Assembly (NCBI GenBank): GCA_911728435.2
Contig: OU452211.1
Location: 9,406,428 to 9,470,427, forward strand
DNA length: 64,000 bases
Origin: Apoderus coryli
Taxonomy: Eukaryota > Arthropoda > Insecta > Coleoptera > Attelabidae
Direction of reading: 5' to 3'
Position numbers and translations under genes: made by a program. Within the stretch, counting starts at the first letter, position 1. Each line of letters opens with the position of its first letter. The notes below the pieces were generated by a model. That model made no database searches. It was not told where the DNA came from and saw only the letters and a list, made by a program, of their open reading frames with translations. Positions 11,878-24,356 of this stretch are shown piece after piece.

Positions 11878-12000
11878 AATCATCAAACAGTGCGTAAGCC
11901 AATTGAATTTTTAAAGCAGCAAAACGTCGAATTGGTAGAACATTCTCGACCTAAACCGGTTGTTTATATTTCCGGAAAACAAGAACTAACTGTGCGGTAA
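11878..12000 (+). pseudogene. Mariner-type transposase fragment
   Basis: One frame reads NHQTVRKPIEFLKQQNVELV and then EHSRPK before diverging and stopping. In mariner transposases the segment between the second and third catalytic acids has this form (H-T-V-x-K-x-I-E-F-L...V-E-H-P-P-Y). The proline-rich box that should follow is corrupted and the third catalytic residue is not seen. Only about 30 codons are convincing, so the family call is moderate. Confidence 0.45.
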
Positions 12001-12338
12001 AAGATCTCAGTCCCCAGAAGACACAACTGGCGTCATCAAAAGCGGAATTTGGACTGTACCTACCACAAAATGAATGAGATACTTTCTTCTAGAGTTGAAT
12101 AACGGCCCTTAAAACTATATACAGTTTTATTTCAGACCTATGCAAAATAAAAAAAAATAAACCCTAGTAAGTCGTACTATTCTATCTGGCAGAGGACAGA
12201 GTGGATGGCTAATGACCATTAGGCTCCAGCTGATCTTCATATCACATCAAATGAGTAAAAGCTAAGAAACTCTCTGAACGTTCCATTTTTTTAAAGAAAC
12301 TTTGTTTTTCAAATTGTTTAATTATTCTTAAATTGAAC

Positions 12339-12721
12339 CTAAATAAGACTGACATAATCATATAATACAATAAAAACTTCCCCCAAAACCCCAAGAAACT
12401 CTCTGAACGAAGAAATGAAATCCAAATCAGGGTACTGATTACCCAAACGGTATGCTCTAGCGACAAAGCCATTTGAAGCATAATTGGTGCGGTGAAAAGC
12501 TTCATGAAAGAGATGAGACCCCCTCACACGCCTAGCAAGAACATGGAATCTTGTAAAAAGAGTAAGGTACCTGAAGCACCTGCGCTTTCGCTCAAGATAG
12601 TCAATCGAAGCTCGTTCAGCAGCACCACATAATTATACAAGTGGTCGAGAGATGAACTCCGCCCAAGCCTGACATGTACTAATCTGAGAAACCTGTGCTG
12701 AATTATCTCAATAGTGATCAC
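12339..12721 (-). pseudogene. Non-LTR retrotransposon RT, C-terminal region remnant
   Basis: The minus strand from 12721 reads IEIIQHRFLRLVHVRLGRSS, then after a frame change FHRTNYASNGFVARAYRLGN and QYPDLDF. This pair (an IxxIQRRFLR helix and an FxxTNYxxNxxxxRxxRLxN block) is typical of the region after the RT thumb in Jockey/R1-type elements. At least one frameshift near 12525 separates the two blocks. The words AAGAAACTCTCTGAACG appear twice (about 12264 and 12393), pointing to a small local duplication in the tail. Confidence 0.65.
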
Positions 12722-14600
12722 AAAACTAAAAAAAATATTTATGCCGGGGTCGACACCGCAAGATGCAATGCCCGCGACTTGGGACGCTCTATGTGAGCTT
12801 TATAAGACAGAGAAGCATCACGGTAAACTCCAAAATCCTTATCAACTTTATCTTTTCTGCCTTAATTATTGGAAACCTCCACAACCATCTTTTATGTTGC
12901 ATAAGTATATTTATTGTTCAGGAATCTCCGTTGAAGTTTCTTGGTTTTTAGTACACCCTTTTTGATTTTCTGCTGTAAATTCAATAAAATAATTCACGTC
13001 AAGAGGTGTGAAGAATTTTCTAAAGTACCTTATTTCAAAGGATCTTCACATATCGACTTTAACTAGTGGTCGTAAATTAGTCTTCATTTTTAAGATCGAA
13101 AGAACTCAGAAAATGTGCATGGTTTAGTAGAAAGACACAACATTTACACTGGATATATTTCACAGTGGACACAGAGTTAAATTGGAGAAATAAGGGTTGA
13201 AGTTTTTATTGGGTCGCGCTGTATGACCAATTCAAACACAGTAGTAAATCCAACAAAATCTTTGTAATAACGAAAACTACCTAGCAGTATTCTCAAAACC
13301 AAATAATTTATTTTTCGCTCAAGAGATAGGCATCTTAAGAAAAGCTATAACCAAGAATTGAACAAAACATGAACACACGAACAGAGAGATTTAAAACAAA
13401 AGAGAAATCCGAAAAAGGAAACGTATTGACCAAAATGTACGGTATTAGAAGGCATGACTGATGTTGTGTGTGTGTGATCTAGTTTCAACACGAATCGGTC
13501 GAGCACGACTTCGTCATTATATTGTCTTTTCGAGATAAAATGGAATGGTACAATTAATACTTTTTAGCCATATGCGGCTCGTGCGAGCTTTAAATTTAAG
13601 TAGAGATTCTAATCGCATAAGATTTATGAAATGGTTTTACTTTTCCTTATATATACGAGTATGTTAAATCAACTACTGTCAGTTCTTTTCTTTAGTAGAA
13701 AGCCGATTCCCTTGGTCGCTATTTGGATATACACTGCTATTATAAAGCCTACGGAATTCCAGTATGGTGGCCCAAAAGCTAATGGAAAACAGCAACAAAT
13801 AGATGTTGCTTTGACGACAATCGAAAATGCTAAGCCTGAAAACGGTTAGGGTTCAAAATAACCTAACAAGTGGGGAAACCGAAACGTCGCGTATGTGAGG
13901 GGACAGTCTGAAGGCTGCTACTATTGCAGGCTGGTGCGATTGACATATCTCCTAAATAAGTTAGGTCAGATAGATAGATGACTCGAATACCATAAAAAGT
14001 GCTCCAGAAGCCTGCGAAATGGTCTATGGAAAAACATATTTTAAGAGAAAAATGAAATACAATCTACAAGCACTAATGAGCGGTGAAAATACACTGCTGG
14101 ATCAACAATAGAATGGCACAAGGTGGACAAAATAGCGGCCATATTCTTGGGAATTTATACGGGCAACTTATAATTGTGTCGCCCCAAAACTTTCCCGACA
14201 CGATATACTTACTTACTAAGTCAGTGAAAGTACATAAGACATTGAAAAATGTTTTTATTTTGTAGACGAATTCTCAAATTATGTTGAATACAATTAATTT
14301 TTTATACTTAATGGTAATTCGATTCAAAACGCACAATTTTCCCAATTTATAAAACTGCCTTCTCCGCATGTAAGAGCTACCGCACTGCTTTTATAATATA
14401 TCAGCTTCTGTCTCTTTGTTATATTGTGTATCTATAAATCTAGGTATGTTTGTACCTTTTTTTTCTGTGTGTATTATTTAGAAATGCCAGTACCCATTAG
14501 CAATCTGTAAACGCACTCGAGAGTAAAATTACAGTTTTAATTTTTCTCTTTTATTGTGCTAGTCAGGCTTAATTTACCGAAATGAACTATGATATATTTT
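12722..14600. other. Mostly unrecognised; weak transposon words
   Basis: No gene. At 13870-13893 the word AACAAGTGGGGAAACCGAAA followed by CGTCGC resembles the 3' half of the hammerhead-like units at 26.5 and 30 kb, but the 5' core is missing. The 20-bp word starting at 14177 (TGTCGCCCCAAAACTTTCCC) reappears inverted at 33342-33362. Confidence 0.4.
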
Positions 14601-14609
14601 ACTTTGATA

Positions 14610-14713
14610 AAGGCCTTTTTATTCTGCCGACAACTGTGGATGCAACTTGGGTTCATCATTACACTGCTGAACATAAACAATGGATTGGACCAGGTCGAAC
14701 GTCAGTGAGATAG
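14610..14713 (+). pseudogene. Mariner transposase fragment around the first catalytic aspartate
   Basis: Frame 14621-14710 reads ILPTTVDATWVHHYTAEHKQ and then a stop at 14711. Mariner transposases carry TGDETWxHHYxPExKQ here, the D being the first metal-binding residue. The D is kept but the neighbouring E is A. About 30 codons survive; nothing recognisable lies on either side. Confidence 0.65.
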
Positions 14714-16440
14714 CTAAGACTACTGCGTTATGTTCACTTTACGTGTAAAATGAAAATGTTTAAAATCTAGTCAATAATCCACAAAACTTCGACGAATTAA
14801 AATTAAAAGAAAATACTCGAACAGAAATCAGGAATAGAGTAGAGAAGATGATTCTTTTAGAAAAAGTTGTTAATTATGAATTTTAGTTTATCTTGTTATT
14901 AAATTTAAAATCGTATATTTTTCAAAAGAAAAACACCAAGAACTTACCTAGGAACAGAGTTATTAGACGTACTACTACAGTATATATTTAACTGTAGGGC
15001 AATGAAGGATAATAAATGGAATTTTTAAAACTCATAAATATTACGAGCACTTGCTAAAATTAACAATGTCCACCCCTGGTAATTTAAACGCATTCAAAAT
15101 CACATGTCACGTAGAGGGTTGGTTTCATAGAGAGGCATACAACGAATGCAAAGGCTTTTGTGTAGGTTTGCACCTTTGGAATTTCTACCTGATATAGTTG
15201 AAAAATAAAATGAAACACAAGTCTTTTTTCCAGCACAACATGTCCATTTTTTATATAAAGCAACAAAGGCCGGTTACCTTCTTTTCAAATATTTTTTGTT
15301 TGTTAAACTGTTCACTTGATTCTGACCTTGCAACGAATTTCAAAAATTCAAAGAAAAACTAAAAGTTTTGTAGTTGAAATATGAGCTATACGAGGAGTAG
15401 CTTTAGAGTAATGAGAGGTTTACGATTACTTAGATATTACCTGGTGGATTGGCAACAGTTTTGTTGATGAAATAGCATTATTTATGCGGGGCCCAGACTA
15501 GAGTTGTTTCATAAAATTCGCCATTATACTCGGGACACCAGTTCTGTTGCCTAGACGTCGTGAAAAACTTGCAGGATCACCTTCTATTTTAAGCATATTT
15601 TTTGTCTGATGTATAATGGAATGTTTTCTAAAAATAGCCAAAAGTCCTTTCTTAAAATCATACGTAGGTACTAATACTTCTAATTTCAGTGGTAATTGTA
15701 AAGACTAACATGGCCATTGTTATGAAACGTTAAACAAGACGTATTGATCAAAACTATTTCCTGCACTAATTTTTTTCGAGGGTTGCTAAACAAAATGTTA
15801 ATATTTATTTGAATAACTTTGAAACCTAAAAGTAGTAGTTTTCGCAATTATATTGATGCGTTTGGTAAAAGTCACCCTGTATATCCCACAAAACGTAACC
15901 TTGGTATTATGCATATGATTAAAACCTGCTGCTTCTAAGGAAATTCACATAATGGGTGGATTTTACTTCATGTGACTTCAGTTTTAATTAAAATGTTATG
16001 TAGTAAATTGCAAAGGTATATTCATGATTGCGTAATTAACTATAATCTAGGTATGAAATGTTTTTGAAGCATTGGAAAGGAATATGCCATTTGATCTGTA
16101 GACTGGGTTACTGGATAAGTTTGGTAATTAACATGGCTCGATTTTCGAAAGTTTTCGAACATCTCTTATAATAAAAGACTGGTAACACTGCATTGGCGTT
16201 TAATAATTGATCGTATGCAGAAGACGTCGTATCTATATAATACGAGGATCGGTTGAAATGTCATTGTTGCAAATAATTTCTTACAAAAAAAGAAGCAGTA
16301 CAATGTAGTAGCAGATTGTAATAATTTACAAGAAAATATAGGTACTAGGCTTTAAATAAAAACACATAGTACCGGGTAGTACACCCCATTAACTTTTTAT
16401 TTTATGTTTGACGTTAAGTAATATCTTTTTATTGGCTAAA
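14714..16440. other. Unrecognised AT-rich stretch
   Basis: No gene recognised. A CACCCTGTATAT end-like word lies at about 15881 and a TACGAGGATCGGTTGAAA mariner-end-like word at about 16238, suggesting more small transposon debris. Confidence 0.35.
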
Positions 16441-16444
16441 TTTA

Positions 16445-17212
16445 GATATAACAATAACAATCATCATAACTCCGAAGAATTTAGTTTGTGTTCCAAGTTC
16501 TACTTCAGTATTTAAGTCAAGTGCAACTCCTTTCGGTTTTGAAATTTTATTTTATTTAGTTCTAAATAACAGCATTAGTTTTTCCAGAGTTAATAATTAA
16601 TTTATTTTGGGTGCACCATTGTGAAAGGTTACCATAGAAATATCTCGCTGCAAGTGATTTATATTTTGACCTCCTATAAGAACATTAGTGTCATCAGCAT
16701 AATTTACTATTGTCAGATTTTGTTCTTGTTTCAGATTATGTATGTCATTAAAATAGACTAGAAAAAGAATAGGGCCAAGAATGTTTCCCTGTGCAACACC
16801 AAAGTTATTCAATTTCATTTCCGAACAGGCAGTTTTTCCATTTTTGGATATTGATACTAGTTGATATCTATCAGTCAGATATGATTCTATCCATTTCAAA
16901 GAGTTTCCACGCACACCGTATAGACCTAATTTTTTCAATAATAACTTTCTGTCAAGGCTATCGTAAGGTTTAGATAAATCTATAAACAAACCAATAATTG
17001 ACATATTGTTGTTTTCAAGGTTTTCCAAAATAATATTTAAAAACTCAAAGATTGCAGTGTGTGCTGATTTTCCCTTTGGCTAGCCATGTTGCTGCAAATG
17101 AAGTAAATTACAATTATTGAAAAAAGTTGTCAGTCTAGATGCCATAATTAATTCAAATACTTTAGAAAAACTAGGAAGCAAACTAATGGGCCGATAATTA
17201 TAATTATATAGG
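16445..17212 (-). pseudogene. Non-LTR retrotransposon reverse transcriptase, long remnant
   Basis: This is one of the longest coding relics in the window. Reading the minus strand from 17212: YRPISLLPSFSKVFELIM, a stop within QQHG*PKGKSAHTA, LFIDLSKPYDSLDRKLLLKK (FSKAFD with the A-F pair replaced by P-Y but the catalytic D kept), WIESYLTDRYQ, GVAQGNILGPILFLVYFNDI (PQG is AQG) and NYADDTNVL, the catalytic YADD box. After a frameshift near 16600 it continues as INSGKTNAV and LDLNTEVELGTQTKFFGV, the thumb. It is a Jockey-like RT of about 250 codons lacking the endonuclease domain and the 3' end. At least one stop and one frameshift make it dead. Confidence 0.85.
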
Positions 17213-17296
17213 TTATGCTATATAAAAATATGTAGAATATTCAGGAGAATGCCAGAAGTTGTATAAAAATATAGGGTTGTAATTTGAAATCAGAAA

Positions 17297-17310
17297 GTAG
17301 TAGTAGTAGT
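17297..17310. repeat. (GTA)n microsatellite
   Basis: Four and a half copies of GTA within 14 bases. Confidence 0.8.
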
Positions 17311-17654
17311 CAAACGCCCTGTATATCTGAAAACATTGTTTTTTACAAAATCTATTCTGAACCATCAAACTTTTATTTGGGACATTTTTTCCCAAACACC
17401 AAATTATAAAGTTACGCACGAAAACCGGTACCAACAAAAACTACGAAGCAACACGCAACAATCCTGTGAATTTGACTTAGATCTGAAAATAAATAATGTT
17501 GAGCGAAATTTGAGAGCTTCTTCATTTCTAAATTCTGTTCACAATGACGAAAATATGTTTTTAGAAGATCGAGTAGTTTAAAGAGAACTGGGTTAAAAAC
17601 TCCAATAAAAGACAAAGATCGGAAACCAATATCAGCAAGCAGCAGTAGATAGTA

Positions 17655-17712
17655 AACTAAAACAAGTTTTACCACTTCACCAAATACAATGTTGGCATCC
17701 TCAGGAGATAAT
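17655..17712 (-). ncRNA. Broken copy of the 33.9-kb hammerhead-like unit
   Basis: The minus strand reads TCTCCTGAGGATGCCAACAT then TGT, matching the stem I, core and stem II 5' arm of the motif at 33931-33953. It then jumps directly to TTTGGTGAAGTGGTAAA, which in the 33.9-kb copy lies about 30 bases further on. The missing part removes the stem II 3' arm, GAAA, stem III and the cleavage site, so this copy cannot be active. Confidence 0.6.
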
Positions 17713-17984
17713 TAAAACAGTAGTGTGCAGTAGATAGAAAACAGATACTCGTTGATCTAACAGAAAAAAAAAATAAATTGCAGAAATCTCACACAATTGG
17801 AATATATAGAAAAGACAATCTTGTAGTCGATAATGGAGGCTGTTAAAGACAAAGAACGGTAGGTTTTTTGAAGCCAACACGACGAAGACAGTTCGGGATC
17901 GCTACGCGGTTTTTTTGAATTCACGCGGGATTATCTTCACTAATTCCTAAACTAAAATCAGCGACGAAATCAAGATGTACTACT

Positions 17985-18168
17985 TATTTTGAAAAATATC
18001 ATCTTCCATCAAGACAATGAATCCTCAACGTATGTGACTGTTGCTAAAAAAAATGGCTCGGCGGCCAACGGTTCCCGTCGAAAGAGGAGTCACTGTCCAA
18101 AAAGAAAAACATCCTAAAATAATTTCTATTTTATCTTTTATCTAAAGGCTTCTTGAACGACCCTCGTA
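17985..18168 (+). pseudogene. Mariner transposase C-terminal scraps with a 3' terminal repeat
   Basis: One frame reads KNIIFHQDNESST, matching the mariner FxxDNAxxH box with the second catalytic D. Another reads WLGGQRFPSKEES, matching the post-catalytic block. The YSPDL segment between them is deleted. The sequence ends TTGAACGACCCTCGTA at 18153-18168, closely like the right end of the more complete mariner at 53.5 kb (TTGAACGCTCCTCGTA). The left end was not located. Confidence 0.6.
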
Positions 18169-18464
18169 AGTTTGTTGACCAAGCTCTCTAAAGAATGAAA
18201 ATAGTTGGGAATACATCAGAAAAGAAATTTGTTGAATATTACAAACCAATAACACAGGTAGATTTTTAGGTTTGAATTAAATTCCAGGTACCTATATAGA
18301 AATATAGCAAAATAAAATGTTTAGGACACGAAAAATGCTTATAGATTCAATTTAACAATAGGTTGGGTCCCTTTATTGTATAGTACTGACAGATTTATTT
18401 TTATTGTACCTCATAATAGACTATATTTTGGTGGTTTGTTACTACGAAGATATAGAGATAGGTT

Positions 18465-19654
18465 CTCGATCAGCGATCACCAAACTCTGAGTTTTGAATT
18501 TCATATAGATCTCTTAGGATTGTTGTTGATTTCGGGAGGAACACTTGCCTTGTTCTGTTGGACTTTAGCAAAGCTTTCGACACCTTACAACATAATTTAT
18601 TATGTAAAAAACTTAAATATTTTGGCCTAACGGATCCGGCAGCGCGGTTTATCGAGAGATATCTTTCTAATAGAAAACAGCGGGTTTTAATACATAATTC
18701 TTTGTCGATATGTTGTATCAACACCTCAGGGAGTATTCTGAACCCACTCTTATTTTCTATATATACTGTTGATTTCAGCCAAAGCTTGTTAGATTCAGAT
18801 ATGCGGATGATATTCAAATATACCATTCTTTGAAACTCAATGATTTGGAAACTTCAGCTACTATTATGAATGATTGTATTCACAGACTAGTTGCGCACAA
18901 TCTTAAGATTAATGAAAGTAAAACCGAAATGTTATTGTATTTGGTCATTAAAAGAAAATTGTCAGTGATTCCCAAAATTTTAATATTTATGTTAAAATGA
19001 TTAGAAATACTGAAAACAGTAAAAACTTGGACGTTTATCTTGGCAATGAATTAAGATTTACTAGTGGAACACATTGTTAAAAAATCTTACTCTTGCTATA
19101 CATACATAGGGATGTTCTGACTGTGGATAAGAAGCTGCCGTTGTGTGAAGCCCTTATTTTATCTTATAGTAGAGACGAAGAGACCTTAAAAAGATTCGGC
19201 ATTCTTGCTTCAGATTGATGTATGATCTGCGAAAGTACGGTCATATAAGTGCTTCTTTCATTAGATCGGTATGGTTTACGTTCCAGGAGACGTTTGAAGA
19301 TCAGGCTGCTTGTCTCACAATAATGTATTAAAAATCCTGTACAATAAACTGATTCAATTTCGTGATGTTCACGTTCGACAAACGAGATATTTGGATCGTC
19401 TTGTGGTTCCTACACATCAAACAGCCCAATTTGAAGGCTCATGCTCATACTTCGCCCCAAAAATGTTCAATAATCTGCCATTGTCCCTAAAGCTCTCACC
19501 TGATATCGGATGCTTTAAAAAAATATTAAAGCCTACGCAAGGTCCAAGCGTATTAGGCTTGAAGATGGTTTGGTTGTATCTCCGGTGTTCTACGGCATCC
19601 CGTGATTCACACATAGCCTTTTTTTTAATATTTAACAACTATATTGTATGTTAA
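18465..19654 (+). pseudogene. Non-LTR retrotransposon RT and C-terminal region (5'-truncated)
   Basis: A largely readable Jockey-like pol relic. From 18558: MDFSKAFDTLQHNLLCKKLK (FSKAFD box intact), RFIERYLSNRKQRVL, SGSILNPLLFSIYTVDFS (the VPQGS box eroded), then DSDMRM near the position of YADD, which is lost through a frameshift around 18800. Beyond it, LVAHNLKINESKTEM is the thumb. The stretch 19310-19654 reads RDVHVRQTRYLDRLVVP and FEGSCSYFAPKMFNNLPLSL, the usual C-terminal block before the stop. Everything upstream of the RT fingers is absent, as expected of a 5'-truncated retrotransposed copy. No endonuclease domain. Dead. Confidence 0.8.
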
Positions 19655-20104
19655 TAGTATTTTATTTTTGTACGTAGCAGTTATTTTGAATTATTGAAAA
19701 TCAATATATTTATACATTTATATATTCATTGCAAGTATACACACAAGTGATTGCGTAATTGAGCATGAAAGTGGACGACGACGCCACCTTCTCTGTTACA
19801 TGAACATTTTTAACAGAATTTTTTAACTACACTTATTCGACAAGAAGCGTGATTTGATGTGTTTAACTTGCATTTACCCTTTACTTCACAAAATATAGTT
19901 TTACAGCTTTGGTGCCAAGTTACTCAGTCGAGTGCAAAGTAGCTTTTCTTGAATCGGTTACAGCAAAAGGCATAATCAATCTGGTGGTATTAGTAAACTA
20001 AAGCAACATAAAATTGATTCCTTTTATAAAAATTATTTAAAATATTTTGAACGCGGTTAAATTGTAACCGCGTTCATATAAATGTAACAGCGTTCATGTA
20101 AAGC

Positions 20105-20145
20105 TGCCTTGAAGAAGCTTACAATTCATCAGCGAAACGTTAGCT
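20105..20145 (+). ncRNA. Degenerate hammerhead-like unit
   Basis: TTGAAGAA (20109-20116) sits in the place of the CTGANGA core. GCT (20117-20119) can pair with AGC (20131-20133), followed directly by GAAA and CGTT with the short palindromic ACGT stem III. Stem I pairs poorly next to the core. Probably a decayed relative of the units at 30.0 and 38.2 kb. Confidence 0.35.
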
Positions 20146-20199
20146 AATGTAAAGTTGACGTAGGATTTATCCAGATTATTTCATTGCCAGTTGAAATTT

Positions 20200-21600
20200 T
20201 CTGTCTACAACATATTTTGTATTTTATATACGATTATACACTCCTCCACTGATAAATTTTTATCTACTTTTTTGTGTCTAATTAAAAAAAAACAACACGC
20301 CATAAATATATCATACTTTCCTCATTGTCTTGACATTATTATCCTTCTTTTTTCTTGCTTTATGTGTTGATGTATAGTATCGTTATTTATATAATATTAC
20401 TTAACGATACACGCATGATATAGCTATAAAATATTCTCTTGGCAGATAGGGGTGGAATAAAAACAAAGGGAGAAACATATTGAATTCTTCCCACATTATA
20501 GTTACCCCTATATAACTTGAGAATGAGTGTCTCTTGAGTCATGAAAAATAGATGTAGTGTAAAGGTATGTTGGTGAGTGTCTTTAAAGGAAAAAAAATCA
20601 GGAACTCTATCCAATAATTCTGTCAGTCAGAGTTTTTCAACAAAACTAAGCCCAACTTTATTCACTTTATTGAGGAAGGCTCGTGCATATTTTGAAAGAA
20701 AATAAAGAAAACAGCACTTTGGTGCTAATATACAACGCAACAACTTTGTAAAAATACAGCGCATCAACATCAACAATATCCCAAGATGGCTTGATTCACA
20801 AATCACTACACACACTTGTTTTTTGTTAGTTATCGATTCATTTTGTTGTTTATTGGAACTTTATTATGGCGAACTGAAACTGAAACACTGTAAAATAAAT
20901 CAAAACACGACTTCCCAAAGAAGTAGAACCGCAAGCATTCTTGGATATTGTAATGCAACGTTCTAATTTCCCTTCTGGCTCCACACTAATTTTTACTAAT
21001 TCCTGAAATTTCCCAAGTAATTCCTCTATTTGTCGTCATTCTTCACAACTTCCCTAAAATTAAAATTCCCCTGCGGATTATCTCTCGCCTTAAGGTTATG
21101 TGTTGGAGAACACACTCCAAAATAACAACTGCATGGGGATGCCTAAATGCTATTGTTACTACATGTTCTCTGACAGTTCGTTTTTTTATTAGAAATATGT
21201 TTGTTAATTACTATATCCTTCCACTTATAATTTCCCTCATATTCTGATGTGTTTCAAATTGTCATTTTTATTTTGTAACGATATAACACAGAGGGAGAAA
21301 ATTCTCCACATTACGTGATTTTTTCTGTTTTTTAAACAATAGGAACAATATAAAACGTATGAATAACGTCTGTTTAGTATTTCTATATCTATTTGGGCCA
21401 TTCTCACAATACCTATATGTGTAATTATAGCAAACCTTCTATTATAATTAGAACTTCATTTTATTTACAACGGGTACTTTGCCTCCATTGTAATACCCAA
21501 AACAGATTTCAATCACGTATCACTTTTCAGAATAGGCAGAAAGAAAAAAGCTATTTAATCTATCACATGTAAATGAAACTTGATAATATTTTCTGAATCC
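20200..21600. other. Unrecognised AT-rich stretch
   Basis: Only short open frames without motifs. No RNA gene, repeat or element boundary that I can support. Confidence 0.4.
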
Positions 21601-21619
21601 TACTTTCTACTAAAGTAAG

Positions 21620-21860
21620 ACACGGACCATAAATAAAGTTGCAATAGTTGCAGTACCATTATTTCGGCCACCCGGACAAGCCTTAACAACTACGGATTGT
21701 TGAACCCGTTTTCCCACCGCGTAATAGTGGCAATTGAAGGTGAGGCACCCAATTCGTTTTTAATTTACCGACGAAACCAAAACTTTTCGTCTACAAACAG
21801 CTCCCGGACACAACGTGGCCGTTTTTCATTTATTAAGTGAATTTAGAATTTTTCCTTATG
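21620..21860 (-). pseudogene. Transposase N-terminal helix-turn-helix (DUF4817-like) remnant
   Basis: The minus strand reads RPRCVRELFVDEKFWFRR, a stop, IKNELGASPSIATITRWENG, FNNP, then after a frameshift VVKACPGGRNNGTATIAT. The order (basic region, short helix ending in xTIxRWxxxF, then a GRxRT-like linker) is that of the DNA-binding N-terminus of DDE_3/DUF4817 transposases. The residues are divergent, so the call is tentative. No catalytic part follows. Confidence 0.4.
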
Positions 21861-22669
21861 TATGCATTTAGGGAACAAAACAAAACACTGGCTAATACCA
21901 CGACTGGCATAAGCACATAAATAACAAAATGTTTTCATTAAAATGCTTCAAAATATTTGTCAAAAATACTAAGATTTATTTCCATTCAGTGAACCCTCGT
22001 ATTTAAAAACCACTTTTAAATATTTTTTTACATTTTTATCATGATTCATCACCTGACTGACTCCTCTTCCCTCTCCCAACTTCCATAGATATGATTCAAA
22101 TACACTCTCTACCTTCATACGTTGTCGTACGAAACTTATATTATCACATAATCATACAGACTAGCACGGCCTGGTGGGTGCTCCATATTATTACCACATA
22201 ATATTAAACTACTTTCTCCAACTCCCCACGAACTCCGCCAGCAGCAACTTCACATTTCTTCGGCTACATCATCCGGACTATTTCCTCTCTATAACGAAAA
22301 CATATTCGACCGGAATAATAATATTCATGCATTAAATTACATGAGGAGGAGTGCATGAAATTCACTCTGTAATAAGAAAGTTTTCAGTACGATCAGCTGA
22401 ATTTTTTTATTTTATTTTCTATGTGATGAACTTCCGAACAGTGTAGAAACATATCTACAGTCTTCGTATATACTAATTAATACATTATAAATCATTAATT
22501 TGTTAACAACGTAAGTATAGTATTTCTAATCTTATTTTAAAATGATATAAAAAACCACAACTCGATATCCCTTTGTAATGTCAATACCGACATTAGCCGT
22601 CCATAGGCGCACCCTAATGCCGGCGGTGTCTGATACAGTGACTGCAAAAAGTTTCATCGACTTGAGGTA
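21861..22669. other. Unrecognised stretch
   Basis: No gene or repeat recognised. A CCCTCGTA mariner-end-like word occurs at about 21992. Confidence 0.35.
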
Positions 22670-23075
22670 TTATTAATTTGATAGATCTTCTTTCATTTTA
22701 TTAATCTAAGAAAAACTATTGAACAGATCATGGTTACAATATTCTGCCACCGTTTTTTACTGTCGGACACAAATTTTCTTGTTTAAATTCCACATTAAGT
22801 TCTCGCCATACCATATGATGTCCATCCGATTATATTTAGAGTAAACTGAGAAAATACCACGTTGCCAAAAATTATTTTTTTCATTCATATTATATTTATT
22901 TGCAAACTCTAATAATTAACCCAACATTTTCCAGTCACTGTAGTTATTTTTATTACTGTCGGTATCCTTTCGCATGCATAAGTACAAGGGAGAAATGTAT
23001 CAAAAAAAACGCTGCATTCGATGCCCATTTTTAATGTAAAGAGGCATGGGAAAGGATATCCCCGGTAGAATTGTT
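22670..23075 (-). pseudogene. Tc1-like transposase remnant, copy inverted relative to 47.6 kb
   Basis: The minus strand of this segment aligns along its length with the plus strand of 47560-47985. Shared words include ATCGGATGGACATCATATGG, TTTGTGTCCGACAGTAAAA and ATTGTAACCATGATCTGTTC. Translation gives Tc1-type words around the VIFSDES box and a YNRMDIIWYG-like stretch, heavily frameshifted. The two copies are independent insertions of the same family in opposite orientation; this one extends further at its 3' side (to about 22570). Confidence 0.65.
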
Positions 23076-23102
23076 ACATTTATATATTTTAAATTAAGAT
23101 TA

Positions 23103-23540
23103 GAATAATAATATTCTTTATTGTCTAACAGGTTAAAGAACCCAACTACAAGACAGTATGACTATCAACTATATCACAACAAAACTAATTAATAATTCTA
23201 AAAAAAAGAAACAAAACAACAACCGTATCAAGAACAATACATAACAATAATATACATAATTTCATAATTCTACACATTTAGATAAAATGAGAAAGACTAT
23301 ATAATATAAAACTACCAAAAACTCTTCGCTTGTATCTGCTAAAGATTTTACAATTTTTTTTTGTTTCATTCTCCCATATAGAAGAAAACTTTCACTTGTT
23401 TCCATGTGTAGTAAATGGGCGAATGAACTGAAAACTTCTTAACCTCAAACGGTAAAAACAAAATGTTTCTAGAACTATAAAAAGTTACCAACAAGAAAGA
23501 AACTTTTGTAACTGTTTCGTGGCTTAAAAATCAACGATTC
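23103..23540 (-). mobile_element. Non-LTR retrotransposon 3' end
   Basis: On the minus strand the segment ends ACAATAAAGAATATTATTAT: an AATAAA-like signal followed by a short ATT-repeat tail. The same layout closes the elements at 31.9, 34.5, 55.3 and 57.6 kb. Upstream coding sense is nearly lost. The tail rather than a motif supports the call. Confidence 0.55.
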
Positions 23541-23621
23541 AAGTAAATACACATCCATCAAAAAGTTGGATTCGAACTAGAAAACCTATTTTTTATTAGA
23601 CGCAAAATGTTTAGAACGAAA

Positions 23622-24356
23622 TACGAGGTTTGCTCAATAAATATTCGATCGGCGAACCCTGATCCCACGCAATTTTTTATTGAAAAACAGTTGAAGATAG
23701 GTTGTGTTGTTTGCAAAAAAAAAACACTTACACAAACAGAAAAAAAGTCACAACGCCTCGATGGTCGATGAAGCCAATTCTTGAAAACCGGGGAGTACCT
23801 ACAATGACCGAGAGAACCGAAAGTAGTTGCCATGTCTATCACAGAGAGCAGCTTTGCCAAACATTTGTACATTAGCAACACCAAATTTCCACGAAAATAC
23901 AACAACAAGTTGATTTGGAGTTTTAAGGAAAACATTGATCATTGGCGGCTTTTTCTAAATGAACCAGACCAAAATAATTCCTAACCACGTTAAAGTCGGG
24001 AGTTGATTGTTTTCTTACAATATGAAGATGTCATCAAGAGCCTGAAGTTCTCAAAACATTGCGTAACAAGTGCAGAAGAATTTTTGAGTGCGCGGCAACT
24101 AGCTTTTCCACAACAATGAAACACCATCGCATTCAAGCAACATTTTGCAAACAGTATTTGGCAAATTCCAACATTATCAACTTCAGACGCTTTTCACTGT
24201 TCCTAAGATTAAAAATTCCGCTCAAGGGCACTGGTTTAGGGCAATGCTACGAATACCCTGAAGTCGATTTCGAAAACTGACTCCGAGAACTGTTTCAGAA
24301 CGGAATTATCAATCAATCAATACTGAAAGTAGGAAAAGCGACACCCTGTACAATCT
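23622..24356 (+). mobile_element. Possible decayed mariner-like element
   Basis: It begins with TACGAGGTTTGCTCAATAAA, in the style of mariner terminal repeats (compare TACGAGG at 52841). About 700 bp on, the translation near 24230 has scattered words resembling a mariner tail (NTLKSISKTDSENCF). There is no catalytic motif and no matching right end; a CACCCTGTAC word closes the region instead. Tentative. Confidence 0.3.

Noticed and set aside
13868..13895. GGGGAAACCGAAACGTCGCG as a further variant hammerhead
   Set aside because: The 5' core strand reads CTAACAA and stem I is missing; kept only as a possible decayed relative.
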